Assembly (NCBI GenBank): GCA_030448225.1
Contig: JAUJNJ010000028.1
Span: forward strand, 1 to 62,638
Direction: 5' to 3'
DNA length: 62,638 nt
From: Phycisphaerae bacterium
Lineage (GTDB): Bacteria; Planctomycetota; Phycisphaerae; Tepidisphaerales; Tepidisphaeraceae
The notes under the pieces are model-generated. The model did not search any database. It saw only the letters and a list, made by a program, of their open reading frames with translations, and was not told the origin of the DNA. Below are positions 37,302 through 49,239 of this stretch, in pieces (position 1 is the stretch's first letter; every line of letters begins with the position of its first letter). Both the position numbers and the translations under genes were made by a program.

Positions 37302-37793
37302 TCAATCGGTTTCGGTCGGGGCGAGCAGGGCGATCGTCTTTTCGATCAGGTCGGCGTTCGAAGGTGGGAAGCGGTAGGCGCGCAGATCGGCGGGAAGGAC
37401 CCAGCGGGTTTGCTGGGAGGCGAGGGGTTGGGGTTCGCCGCTGAGGTGGTCGCACAGGATCGGGATCAGGCGGACCCGGATCGTCGGGTAGTCGTGGTCG
37501 ATCGGGTCGAGCGGCCGGACCGGCGTCGTCGCGATCGCCAGTTCCTCCGCGAGTTCGCGGTGAAGGCACTGCTCGACCGTCTCGCCCGGCTCGCGCTTGC
37601 CGCCGGGGAACTCCCAGTAGCCGGCGAGGTGGACCGTTTCGAGCCGCTGGCAGATCAGGACCCGCCCGCCGCGACGCACGATCGCGACCACGACTTCGAC
37701 ACGCTCTTTCGGTGCCGGATTGGATTGCATCTGGTTGTCGCGCACCGGCCGGGAACGAATCGCCGGCACGTCGTTCGCCGGGCGGTTCGACAT
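37302..37793 (-). CDS. Nudix hydrolase (MutT-like)
   Basis: 163 residues from ATG 37793; GTG 37832 or ATG 37730 are alternative starts. The Nudix box is complete: GGKREPGETVEQCLHRELAE followed by ELAI, preceded by LAGYWEFP. The C-terminal half has RVRLIPILCDHLSGEPQPLA and RWVLPADLRAYRFPPSN, as in MutT/NudG pyrophosphohydrolases, which remove oxidised or damaged nucleotides. It lies just outside the island beside tRNA-Val and is divergent from the pyrK region. Specific substrate cannot be told. Confidence 0.92.
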   Translation of the reverse strand: MSNRPANDVPAIRSRPVRDNQMQSNPAPKERVEVVVAIVRRGGRVLICQRLETVHLAGYWEFPGGKREPGETVEQCLHRELAEELAIATTPVRPLDPIDHDYPTIRVRLIPILCDHLSGEPQPLASQQTRWVLPADLRAYRFPPSNADLIEKTIALLAPTETD

Positions 37794-37895
37794 CGTGTCG
37801 GCGTGCCTCGTCCTTCTGTCGTATCTGGACACAAGGTATTACAATTGAACGCTTTATAGTGTCTGTTGTTTTTCGTATCGTCACCCAAAGCTGGA

Positions 37896-37925
37896 TTGAC
37901 AGCGGTTGGTGAGTGACGGTATAGT
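37896..37925 (+). promoter_or_regulatory. Sigma-70-type promoter upstream of pyrK
   Basis: TTGACA (37896-37901) and TATAGT (37920-37925) are separated by 18 bases, the strongest promoter seen in the window. The expected start is about 37932. Confidence 0.75.
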
Positions 37926-37931
37926 CAGCCC

Positions 37932-38029
37932 GTCGATTGCACTTGCAACTGCACACAAACCCGAATTACGGCTTTCGAGCCGTGGCACTTCCGGAGGTGG
38001 ATAGGAGCCACCCCTCCGGAAGTTTTTTT
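37932..38029 (+). ncRNA. Short transcript: small RNA or attenuator leader of pyrK
   Basis: Between the promoter and a strong terminator lie only about 100 bases with no reading frame. A 6-bp hairpin with a TTCG tetraloop (37968-37983) is followed at once by the terminator stem. The transcript would be a highly structured RNA of about 98 nt. As pyrK starts 50 bases later, it may act as a transcription attenuator of the pyrimidine genes, or be an independent small RNA. No known RNA family was recognised. Confidence 0.55.
37987..38029 (+). terminator. Intrinsic terminator before pyrK
   Basis: An 11-bp perfect stem (37987-37997 with 38013-38023), extended inward by three pairs across a two-base bulge, is followed by seven T residues (38023-38029). 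Confidence 0.88.
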
Positions 38030-38078
38030 ATACCGACTTCGAGACGGGCCGCCTCCTTCGCATAAGCTCCTTCCGCCG

Positions 38079-39060
38079 ATGGACCTGCCGCCTCGGACAG
38101 CAATTCGTCGCCACCGTTTTAGCCAACGTTCCGCTGTGTCGCGAGCATTACCGACTCGTGCTGGGGCTGCCGCAGTTCCCGCCGACCGAGCCGGGCCAGT
38201 TCGTGCAAGTGGCCTGCCGCGACCTCGACCAAGACTACAGCCCCGAGTACGAGGCGGAGTGGGAGCCGGGCCGGCGGCCGCTCGATTTGTGCGGGCGCGA
38301 GCTGATGTCGCCGCTGGCGATGCTCCGCCGGCCGTTCTCGCTCGCGGGTCGGCGCGACACGCCGGACGGCGTCGAGCTCGATCTCATTCACCGGGTGGTG
38401 GGCGTCGGCACCGATTGGATGTCGAAGCTGAAGCCGGGCGACCGCGTCCACGTGCTCGGGCCGCTGGGGAACCAGTTCGCGCTGCCGCCGGAGAAGGGCG
38501 CGCTGCTGGTCGGCGGGGGCGTCGGCATCCCGCCGATGCTCTACCTCGCGGCACGGCTCGTCGGGCGGCGGGCCGTCGCGTTCTGCGGCGCGCTGACGCG
38601 CGACCTGTTGCCGTTCACCGTTACGAATGACGCGCCCGCGCCCGACGGCCGACAGCTTCAACCCGCTCTACAACATCGCCGAGTTTGCCCGCCACGGCGT
38701 CGGCGCGGTCATCTCGACCGACGACGGCTCGTACGGCTTCCGCGGGTACGTCACGCAGGCGCTGGAACGTTACCTCGACGCCTACCTCACCGACAACGCC
38801 GACCGCGGGCGGGCCGTCGTCTACACGTGCGGCCCCGAGCCGATGATGAAGCGTCGCCGACATCGCGGCTGGCCGGGGCATCGAGTGCCAGGTCGCGGTC
38901 GAGCGGGCGATGGCGTGCGGCATGGGCACGTGCCAGAGCTGCTGCATCCGCGTCCGCAAGCCCGACCCCGCCGCGCCCGCCGCTGCCGGGGCGCGACTGG
39001 TCGTATCGCCTGGCGTGCACCGACGGCCCCGTGTTCCGCGGAAGCGAACTGCTCTGGTAG
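38079..39060 (+). CDS. pyrK: Dihydroorotate dehydrogenase electron-transfer subunit PyrK (frameshifted)
   Basis: Reconstructed as about 325 residues from ATG 38079. After a shift near 38100 it reads FVATVLANVPLCREHYRLVL and a flavin domain (MLRRPFSLAGRR, VHVLGPLGNQFALP). The NAD-binding part is GALLVGGGVGIPPMLYLAAR. After shifts near 38640 and 38850 it continues RAVVYTCGPEPMM and ends with the 2Fe-2S motif CGMGTCQSCCIRV, then YRLACTDGPVFRGSEL. The CxxxxCxxC..C cluster and LACTDGPVF are diagnostic for PyrK, which passes electrons from type 1B dihydroorotate dehydrogenase to NAD. pyrD lies about 1 kb downstream on the same strand. A promoter-terminator leader precedes it, suggesting attenuation. 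Confidence 0.85.
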
Positions 39061-39097
39061 CGCGCGCGCGCACGACACGCCACCCTAGCGAGACTTC

Positions 39098-39383
39098 ATG
39101 ACCACGATCGGCATGCACTACGACGTCATCCCCGGCAAGGAAGAGGAGTTCGAAGGCGGCTTCCTCGGCGTGATCGAACACCTCAAGGGCGTCGACGGCC
39201 ACGTCGAGTCGCACATGTACGAGGACGTCGCGTCGGTCGGCAGCTACGTGATCCTCAGCGAGTGGCAAACGAAGGAATCGTTCCAGTCATTCCTTCAGAG
39301 CGACGCGTTCAAGCAGGTGGTGAGCTGGGGCAAGGCAGAGATCCTCCGCGGGCGCGCGCTACAAGGTGTACTCGAACGAGTGA
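39098..39383 (+). CDS. Antibiotic biosynthesis monooxygenase-like (ABM) domain protein, frameshifted at the end
   Basis: A ferredoxin-like ABM protein of about 95 residues: MTTIGMHYDVIPGKEEEFEG, FLGVIEHLKGVDGHVESHMY and SYVILSEWQTKESFQSFLQS. Near 39350, within a GCGCGC run, the frame shifts. The true ending RYKVYSNE stops at 39383, while the uncorrected frame runs to 39433. Such proteins include haem-degrading and quinone monooxygenases. It lies between pyrK and the transposase gene, plus strand. Substrate unknown. Confidence 0.82.
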
Positions 39384-39438
39384 CGCGCGAAGCGACGCCG
39401 CTCGCGGCGCGTTCTGCTTATCCGATGGGGTGACGCAC

Positions 39439-40026
39439 ATGGTCCGCGCCCTACCACTCCACGTTCACGACCTACGGGTTCTGGTTGCCGAACGATTCTC
39501 GCGGAAGTTGGTCCGACCTCGTACGCTCCTTCGACCTATACCTCACCGGCGCGACGAAGACGACGGAGACGCGCTCCCTCGTGAAGCGCCCCGCTCGACC
39601 GCGCGCAGCGGGAACGTGCACGCGCGCGTTAGCCTATCCCGTCGTTCGCTTCACCCTCGAGCAGATGCACTGCGTCGCCCGAGGTTTCGCGCGGGCGGTG
39701 GAAGAATCGGGATATTCGATCCTCGCCTGCGCGATCCTCCAGGACCACGTCTACGCTGTGATTGAGAGGTCCTCAGGACCGACGATCGAGACGATCGTCG
39801 GACACCTGAAGACGCGGGCGACGCAGCAACTGACCGCGGAGGAGGGTTTGAACCCGATGGCGAAGTTCCTGCTTCCTAGGGGGGTCACCCGTCGCCCTGG
39901 GTGCAGCACGGGTGGAACGTCTTCCTGAGGGAAGACGAAGAAATCGAGCGTGCCATCCGCTACGACAACGCGAACCCGATGAAGGTGGGTCTCGCGAGAC
40001 AGGACTGGTCGTTCGGTATGATGTGA
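39439..40026 (+). CDS. REP-associated tyrosine transposase-like protein (frameshifted)
   Basis: From ATG 39439, with a shift near 39450, it reads YHSTFTTYGFWLPNDSRGSW followed by SDLVRSFDLYL. Then come FTLEQMHCVARGFARAVEES, ILACAILQDHVYAVIERSSG and ETIVGHLKTRATQQLTAEEG. After a shift near 39890 it ends IERAIRYDNANPMKVGLARQ and DWSFGMM at 40026. This is the Y1/RAYT single-strand transposase family. The usual HUH motif (HVH) reads HVY here. It sits between pyrimidine genes, so it is probably an insertion or a domesticated copy. No flanking terminal repeats were identified. Confidence 0.75.
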
Positions 40027-40123
40027 TGGATAAGAGCGCGCCGCGAGCGGCGTCGCTTGGCGATACGAAACTTCGCGTACCCGCTGTTTCCGTTCGCGCT
40101 TTTCCCGCGTAAAAGAAAGCAAG

Positions 40124-41080
40124 ATGCCAGACCTCTCCGTCAACCTCGCGGGCCTGCGGCTCGCCAATCCGACCCTCACCTGTTCCGGGACCTGCGGGTA
40201 CGCGTTCGAGTACGCCGACTTCATGGACCTGTCGCAGCTCGGCGCGTTCGTCACGAAGTCGATCACCCGCGAGGAACGCGCGGGCAACGAGCCGGCCCGC
40301 ATCGTCGAGACCCGCGCGGGGATGCTCAATGCGATCGGGCTGGCGAACGTCGGCCTTGACCGGTTCCTGGCCGAGAAGGTGCCGCAGCTTCGCAAGATGC
40401 CCTGCCCGGTCGTGGTGAACGTCGCCGGCCACAGCTTCGACGACTACGTCGAGACGTGCGCCGCGATGAACGGCATCGACTGCGTCGACGGCGTCGAACT
40501 GAACGTTTCGTGCCCGAACGTCAAGGACGGCCTCACCTTCGGCACCCACCCCGGGCGGCTGAAGGAACTGGTGGGGATGGTGAAGCGGGTGCTGCCGGCC
40601 AAGCCGCTGATGGTGAAGCTGTCGCCCAACGTGGAAGACGTGACCGTGACGGCCCGCGCGGCCGTCGAGGGCGGGGCCGACGTGCTGACGCTCGTCAACA
40701 CCTTCACCGCGATGGCGATCGACATCCACCGGCGCCGCCCGCGCCTCGCGAACGTCACGGGCGGCCTCTCCGGCCCCGCGATCAAGCCGATCGCGCTGCA
40801 CATGGTCAGCCGGGTGTACCGCAACGTCGCCAAGGCCGCCGGCGTGCCGATCGTGGGCATGGGCGGCGTGCAGTACTGGCAGGACGCGGTCGAGTTCATG
40901 CTCGCCGGCGCCACCGCCGTCGCGATCGGCACCGCCCTGTTCGTCGACCCGGCCACGCCGAACAAGATCTGCGACGGCCTCCGCGAGTACATGTCCAAGG
41001 CGAAGGTCGAGCGGCTGAGCGACCTGGTCGGCGCGCTCGAACTGCCCGGCGACGAGCCGCGGAAGACGCCGTACCCGTGA
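40124..41080 (+). CDS. pyrD: Dihydroorotate dehydrogenase, class 1B catalytic subunit
   Basis: An intact 318-residue TIM-barrel flavoprotein. Seen are TCSGTCGYAFEYADF, the FMN lysine region GAFVTKSITREERAGN, the catalytic cysteine at residue 130 in ELNVSCPNVKDG, the KLSPNVEDV strand, LVNTFTAMAIDI, GGLSGPAIKPIALHMV and GMGGVQYWQDAVEFMLAGAT with the FMN phosphate loop. A cysteine (not serine) base marks class 1, and co-occurrence with PyrK marks type 1B. It oxidises dihydroorotate to orotate in pyrimidine synthesis. It is separated from pyrK by two small genes but co-directional. Confidence 0.95.
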   Translation: MPDLSVNLAGLRLANPTLTCSGTCGYAFEYADFMDLSQLGAFVTKSITREERAGNEPARIVETRAGMLNAIGLANVGLDRFLAEKVPQLRKMPCPVVVNVAGHSFDDYVETCAAMNGIDCVDGVELNVSCPNVKDGLTFGTHPGRLKELVGMVKRVLPAKPLMVKLSPNVEDVTVTARAAVEGGADVLTLVNTFTAMAIDIHRRRPRLANVTGGLSGPAIKPIALHMVSRVYRNVAKAAGVPIVGMGGVQYWQDAVEFMLAGATAVAIGTALFVDPATPNKICDGLREYMSKAKVERLSDLVGALELPGDEPRKTPYP

Positions 41081-41108
41081 TTGCTGTCGGAGCCGAAAGG
41101 GGGAGGCG

Positions 41109-41600
41109 GTGCCACGGCAGATAAGACGGCTGATCTTCGTGTTCGCAGCCGCAATGTTGCTGGCGGCGTGGCTGCGGAGCCACTGGGTCCGCGACGCTTG
41201 GGTCCACGTGACGTCCACGCACGTGGAGCGGTTCCACATCTCAACGGGCTCCGTCGGTGCCTATCGGGCATCGAGGCTTTGTGCCAACGGCCGTGAACGG
41301 TTGGGGTGGAGATACGAGTGCGAGGCCGAGCCGTGGCATGCGAGCCGATGGCACCAGACGCTCGTCGGCGGCGCGCCGCGGTTTGACTTACGCGGAGGCG
41401 CAGGAGGCGGCGACGCTAACGCTCCGTTCTGGCTGCTCGTGTCCGTGCCGCTCCCCTTCCTCATTGTCGGTTCGATTTGCGGCGCTCGCCGCCGACGGAA
41501 CACGGGTCGCGGAGCGTTCGACGTCGTGCATGTCGCTAAGGCCGCCTCCTCGGGCCCCCGAATGCGGCCGCCCGTTCCCCGGGTCGCCCGCGGCCGGTAA
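41109..41600 (+). CDS. Hypothetical membrane protein
   Basis: 163 residues with an N-terminal transmembrane helix (LIFVFAAAMLLAAWLRSHWV), a soluble part with several Trp and His residues, and a second helix (APFWLLVSVPLPFLIVGSIC) followed by arginines. This two-helix layout resembles a common uncharacterised planctomycete protein type. The last 40 residues (NTGRGAFDVVHVAKAASSGP) look unlike the family, so a frameshift near 41500 is possible. Function unknown. Confidence 0.55.
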   Translation: MPRQIRRLIFVFAAAMLLAAWLRSHWVRDAWVHVTSTHVERFHISTGSVGAYRASRLCANGRERLGWRYECEAEPWHASRWHQTLVGGAPRFDLRGGAGGGDANAPFWLLVSVPLPFLIVGSICGARRRRNTGRGAFDVVHVAKAASSGPRMRPPVPRVARGR

Positions 41601-41609
41601 GCTGCGGGC

Positions 41610-41966
41610 ATGAAGCACGTCTACACCGCCCGCGACGCCATGGACGCCAACTTCCTCCGCGGCCTGCTCGAGCAGGAGGGGTTGAAGGCGACCGTGCAGG
41701 GTGAGAACCTCCAGGAGACGTGGGGCACGCTGTCGCTCAGCGCCGAGAACCTGCCGAGCGTGTGGGTCGACGACGCCGACGAGGAAAAGGCCGCCCCGAT
41801 CGTCGAGCGCTACCGCGAGACCGACCGCGCCAACGCCGACGACCGGCAGGTCGACGCGCCCCGCGCGAAGTGGAAGTGCGCCCAGTGCGGCGAGATGGTC
41901 GAGGAGCAGTTCGACCGCTGCTGGAAGTGCAGCCACCCCCGCGGCGACGGCACCGCCCTCGCGTGA
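41610..41966 (+). CDS. DUF2007 / zinc-ribbon protein
   Basis: 118 residues. The N-terminal 75 form a DUF2007 (signal-transducing PII-like) fold: HVYTARDAMDANFLRGLLEQ, EGLKATVQGENLQE and LPSVWVDDADEEKAAPIVER. The C-terminus is a zinc ribbon, KWKCAQCGEMVEEQFDRCWK followed by CSH. It starts 9 bases after the previous gene. DUF2007 proteins are small regulators of unknown target. Confidence 0.88.
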   Translation: MKHVYTARDAMDANFLRGLLEQEGLKATVQGENLQETWGTLSLSAENLPSVWVDDADEEKAAPIVERYRETDRANADDRQVDAPRAKWKCAQCGEMVEEQFDRCWKCSHPRGDGTALA

Positions 41967-42204
41967 GCATCGACGTTCGACGACTCACAGCCGCCGCGTC
42001 GACGATCCGTCCGTCCCCAGTTGCGCCACCACTCCGGCTGCCCGTCCTCCCGCCGCCCGCACCACGCGTGAGAAGCGGGCGATGACGGTCGGACCCAAAG
42101 TGGCGGGAGTCGCCAATCGCCCGTCATAGGCGGAAGATTCACTCCACCACCCGACCACGCCACCCCTCCACCACCTCCTCCGTCCGGCGGCCCGACGCGG
42201 CGGT
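41967..42204. other. Intergenic region before the enolase promoter
   Basis: No gene. A CT/CA-rich patch (about 42130-42180, CCACCACCCGACCACGCC-like) resembles the complement of the GGAGTGGT tandem repeat near 46340. Confidence 0.4.
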
Positions 42205-42232
42205 TTGACACCCCGTCGCCGGCGCATAGACT
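42205..42232 (+). promoter_or_regulatory. Candidate enolase promoter
   Basis: TTGACA (42205-42210) and TAGACT (42227-42232) with a 16-base spacer. The predicted start near 42239 gives a 5' leader of about 130 bases before the enolase ATG. Confidence 0.6.
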
Positions 42233-42361
42233 CCCGCCCCGGTCTACCCGTTTGGCCCGAAGGTCGTCCGACACAGCACAGGAGAGCGCGGGGTCAGGGC
42301 GCGGCGGCGGCGGTTTCCCGGCAAGGGGATCGGCGGCCGGTGCCTCAGCACTCGGCACTGA

Positions 42362-43657
<1,296 letters not shown>

Positions 43658-43708
43658 GTTCCGACCCCGGCGTCCCCGCTTCAGCGGGGACGAGTCACGG
43701 TCACAAGA

Positions 43709-43744
43709 GAGCGGCACCCACCCGGGTGCCGCTCCTGCTTTTGC
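43709..43744 (+). terminator. Intrinsic terminator after enolase
   Basis: An 11-bp stem (43709-43719 with 43724-43734) with a 4-base loop, followed by CTGCTTTTG. A second hairpin with a TCA-type loop lies just upstream (about 43670-43692). Confidence 0.8.
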
Positions 43745-44167
43745 CGAACGACCAAACGTTCACATCCCAGTTCAATCACATGCCCGGTTTCGATTTGATT
43801 GGCAATATTCTGCAACGCTCGACCGACGCCGCGCGCCGCGCATCCCGTCAGCGTCGGACGCGCGCTGCGCGCCGTCCGACACCGCTCGCTATCGAGGCGC
43901 GTACCTACAACATGTCTCGCCGACGTGACGCCGGGCGCCTCCCGCGCCCTGACCCGCGTCGGGCTGCTCAAGAGCCCGCCGGACGAGATTCCCGTCCGGC
44001 ATTGGAGAACCGCCCGCCGGACGTCCGATAAGCCCGGAGGCGGCACGTCGTGCCGCCGCCGCGGTCGTGCGTGGACGCCGCGGGCGGAGTAGTTCGATCC
44101 GGCCCGCCGAGGGCGCGCGGGCGGAGCCCGCGGGGCCGGCGGTGCCGGGGATGGCCGAGGACGGCGA
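43745..44167. other. Intergenic region, no gene recognised
   Basis: About 420 bases. Two GC hairpins are visible: a 7-bp stem CCGGACG/CGTCCGG near 43980-43998 and an 8-bp stem GGCGGCAC/GTGCCGCC near 44040-44058. No T run or ORF with family resemblance. Confidence 0.45.
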
Positions 44168-46452
<2,285 letters not shown>

Positions 46453-46581
46453 CCACGGGCGACGCTCCGCACAAACTCGTACGGCCTCGACTACTCCACC
46501 ACCCAACCACTCCACCACCCAAACACTCCCCTCCTCTACTCCCCACTCTTCCCGTTCCCGCTCCTCCGCTATCATCCCGCC

Positions 46582-47286
46582 ATGCCGCGGGCTTGCGATT
46601 GAAACTTCGGGACGCACCGGGTCGGTGGCGCACGAGCGAGGGCGGGGTCGTGGTCGCGGAGGACGCGTTCCCGCACGGGCTGAAGCACGCGGCGGGGCTC
46701 GTGCCGATGATCGACCGGCTCTGCGCGGCCCCGCGTGGACGCCCGGCGCGATCGAGGAGATCTACGCGTCGGCGGGGCCGGGGTCGTTCACCGGGCTGCG
46801 GGTGGGGTCACGGTCGCCAAGACGCTCGCGTTCGCGACGGGGGCGCGCTCGTGGCGGTGCCGTCGGTCGAGGTGCTGGCGCGCAGCTTGCCGGCGGGGGC
46901 CCGGCACGTGGTGATCGTGCTCGACGCGAAGGCGGCAGATCTTCACCGCCCGCCTCACCCGCGACGACGACGGCCCCCGTGGCGCGTCGAGGAACCCGCC
47001 CGCCTCGATTCGCTCGCCGCCATGCTCGCGCGTAGCCCCCGGCCGGTGTACCTCATCGGCGAGGGGCATCCCGTACCACGCGAAGTACGTCCCCGCCGAC
47101 GATCCGTCCGTCATCGTCACGCCCGAACCCCTCCGCGCGCCCGGGCCGCGGCGGTCGCCGCCATCGGCTTCGCCATGGCCCGGCGGGGGAGACGATCGAC
47201 GCGCAGTCGCTGTCGCCGATCTACGTCCGCAAGCCGGAGGCCGAGGAGAAGTACGAGGCGCAGCGGGGGGCAGAAAGTAGGCAGTA
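46582..47286 (+). CDS. tsaB: tRNA threonylcarbamoyladenosine biosynthesis protein TsaB (frameshifted)
   Basis: From ATG 46582, with a shift within the first six codons, the reading gives AIETSGRTGSVAHE, then VVAEDAFPHGLKHAAGLVPM and IEEIYASAGPGSFTGLRVG. After further shifts come VAVPSVEVLARSLPAGARHV, RPVYLIGEG and a C-terminus with EKYEAQRGAESRQ ending at 47286. The AIETSG and SAGPGSFTGLRVG signatures are diagnostic of TsaB, the partner of TsaD in making t6A on tRNAs. At least five one-base shifts occur in about 700 bases, so this is very likely poor sequence, because the gene is essential in most bacteria. No other t6A gene is in the window. Confidence 0.8.
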
Positions 47287-47350
47287 GGTGGTAGGCAATG
47301 GACCGGCTGCGGCAGTCGCATGCGAACTGCGCGGTGCGGCTAGGCGGAAA

Positions 47351-47514
47351 ATTGAACCACGGAGTCACGGAGACACGGAGGAAAGGCGGAGGAAGACGAA
47401 GGAAGATAGAGGATGGAGGCAGACGCATACGCGGTCGACGCGAATCCGCCTCCTCCACCTTCGATCCTCGTATTCTCCGTCCTACCTCCGTGCCTCCGTG
47501 TCTCCGTGGTTCAA
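47351..47514. repeat. Palindromic dispersed repeat, copy 1
   Basis: Starts TTGAACCACGGAGTCACGG and ends with the complementary CTCCGTGTCTCCGTGGTTCA-type sequence, so the whole unit of about 165 bases folds on itself. The inner part is purine-rich (GGAAGATAGAGGATGGAGG). The same ends occur at 52670-52843 and 55995-56168. It lies between tsaB and a convergent gene. Confidence 0.85.
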
Positions 47515-47569
47515 CTCTTCTCGAACGGCGAGAAGCGGTAAACGCATGAAGCCGTGAGCGGTAGGCGAG

Positions 47570-48405
47570 CTACATGTTCATGATCATGTACAGGCTGATC
47601 AGCAGCCGATCGAGCCGCAGACGATGCCGGCGATGGCCATTCCCTTGCCGCCGCCGCCGCCCTCGCCGCCCTTGGTGACCTGGTTGTAGCCGATGATGCC
47701 GAACACGACCGCCAGCACTGGGGGATCACCGCACGCCGCGGGCAGGCCGATGATGCCGAGCACGAGCGACGCGACGCAGAACCCGTTGCTCGTGCCCGCC
47801 GCCTCGAGCGTGGTGCCCTCCATCGTGAAGGGCATGCCGCACCCCTTGCAGTTGTTGGCGGCGCGATCGGGCTGGTGCCGGCGCAGCGGGGGCACTTGAT
47901 GAGCTGCTTGCCGTCCTTGCCGCGCAGGATCTGCGGGCGCGCGGTCGCCGGCGGCGGCGTAGGCGTGGACCGGGTGGGGGTCCTGCTTGATGATCTGGCG
48001 GGTCTTGGGGTCGATCAGCCGGCCGTAGCGGTCGAGGATCGGGATCGTGATGTTGTTGCCGCAGGTCGGGCACTGCCCTTCCTGCGCCGCCATCGACTCG
48101 GTCGCCTCCAGTCGCGACGAGCAATACCCGCAGTTGAACCCGTAGCGCTTGCCCGTCGGCGGCCCGTCCCCAGCCCCGGCGCACCGGGCCGCGGCGGCGC
48201 GCGAACCCGCCCGCCGCCGCACTGCCGCCGCCCGCGCCGCCGCCGCCGCCCGCGCCCCACGCCCGCCAGCGCGCCCGGCGGCGGCGAACTGCTCGGCGGG
48301 CACGCGCGCGTCGTCAGGCACGACGGGCACCGGACGAGCTGGCCCGCCTTGGCCCGCCTCGGCCGACAACTGCGTGCGACAGACGTGACAGGGACAGACA
48401 ATCAT
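47570..48405 (-). CDS. Zinc-ribbon / DUF4190 membrane protein (frameshifted)
   Basis: From ATG 48405: MIVCPCHVCRTQLSAEAGQ, then after a shift a CPSCLTTRACP ribbon remnant and a Pro/Ala-rich linker. Further on are GFNCGYCSSRLEATESMAAQ, GQCPTCGNNITIPILDRYGR, IKCPRCGTSP and NNCKGCGMPFTMEG. The C-terminus has two hydrophobic segments (GFCVASLVLGIIGLPAACG and MAIAGIVCGSIG). After a last shift near 47605 it ends LLISLYMIMNM at 47570. This is a multi-zinc-ribbon plus DUF4190 architecture common in planctomycetes. Shifts also lie near 48340, 48190 and 47900. Function unknown. Confidence 0.7.
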
Positions 48406-48535
48406 GGCCCCCAGCGATCGTAATCCTGTCGCGGGGGTTTGGGAAGACGGTAGGAAGACCGCGTCGCGGAATCCCCCCGCGACCAGACCCGGCCGTCGGC
48501 CGAGATGCGGGACGGGCATCCGCTCCCGGTCGCGC

Positions 48536-49051
48536 TCAGCTCGGGTAGAGGTTTCGGCTGATGAGGTAAAGCGTGCCCACGAGCGCACCTAGCGCGAGCG
48601 CGGTCAGGCCGTACACCTTCGCCACGTCGCGCCCGCGCGGCGGCGACTTCGCGTGGATCGTACAGGTGTTGCGCGCCACCTCCGTCACGCGGTACCGGCA
48701 CACCGGGAAGATCGGGACGTACAGCACGGTGAACCACTCGGTCGTGCTGTAGGAATCGTCGTCGGCAACGTCAGACCTCCCCAGCAGGGTGGAGCCGATG
48801 CCGTTGATCCTGGAAAAGTTGCGGGACGGCTCGGCCGCGGGGTCGCGGACGCTGCGGAACAGTCTCGTGAGGACGGCGACCGCCATGCCCGCCGCGGCGC
48901 CGTACGCGAGGCCGACGCCGCGAAGGCCGATAACGTTCTCCGTCTCCGGGAACGTGCCCGGCTTCAACAGGAACGAGACGAGCCACCCGACGGCCGCGCC
49001 GGCGATCCCTCCCAATAGAATCGACAGTAGATCTGCCGCGCGGAGGTTCAT
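48536..49051 (-). CDS. Hypothetical membrane protein
   Basis: 171 residues from ATG 49051. Helices at LLSILLGGIAGAAVGWLVSF, GLAYGAAAGMAVAVLTRLF and near the C-terminus (YGLTALALGALVGTLYLISR), with a central soluble part WFTVLYVPIFPVCRYRVTEV. The WFTVLYVPIFP motif recalls proteins with a zinc-ribbon-adjacent membrane domain, but no ribbon is present. It lies upstream of the DUF4190 gene on the same strand. Confidence 0.65.
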   Translation of the reverse strand: MNLRAADLLSILLGGIAGAAVGWLVSFLLKPGTFPETENVIGLRGVGLAYGAAAGMAVAVLTRLFRSVRDPAAEPSRNFSRINGIGSTLLGRSDVADDDSYSTTEWFTVLYVPIFPVCRYRVTEVARNTCTIHAKSPPRGRDVAKVYGLTALALGALVGTLYLISRNLYPS

Positions 49052-49239
49052 GCCGGCATCATATCGGCACGAGCCGACGCCGGTCGATTGCGCTCGGCGC
49101 TCGCCAACGAGGTCGTCGGGCATGCGCTCGGCCGCGTCGGCAGCCGTCGGTGAAGCGAGCGGGATGCCGCTTGGATGGACGAGCCGGCCTAATGGCCATC
49201 CCTTCCTTATCGCCCGCTCTCCCGGCACAATTCCCCGCC

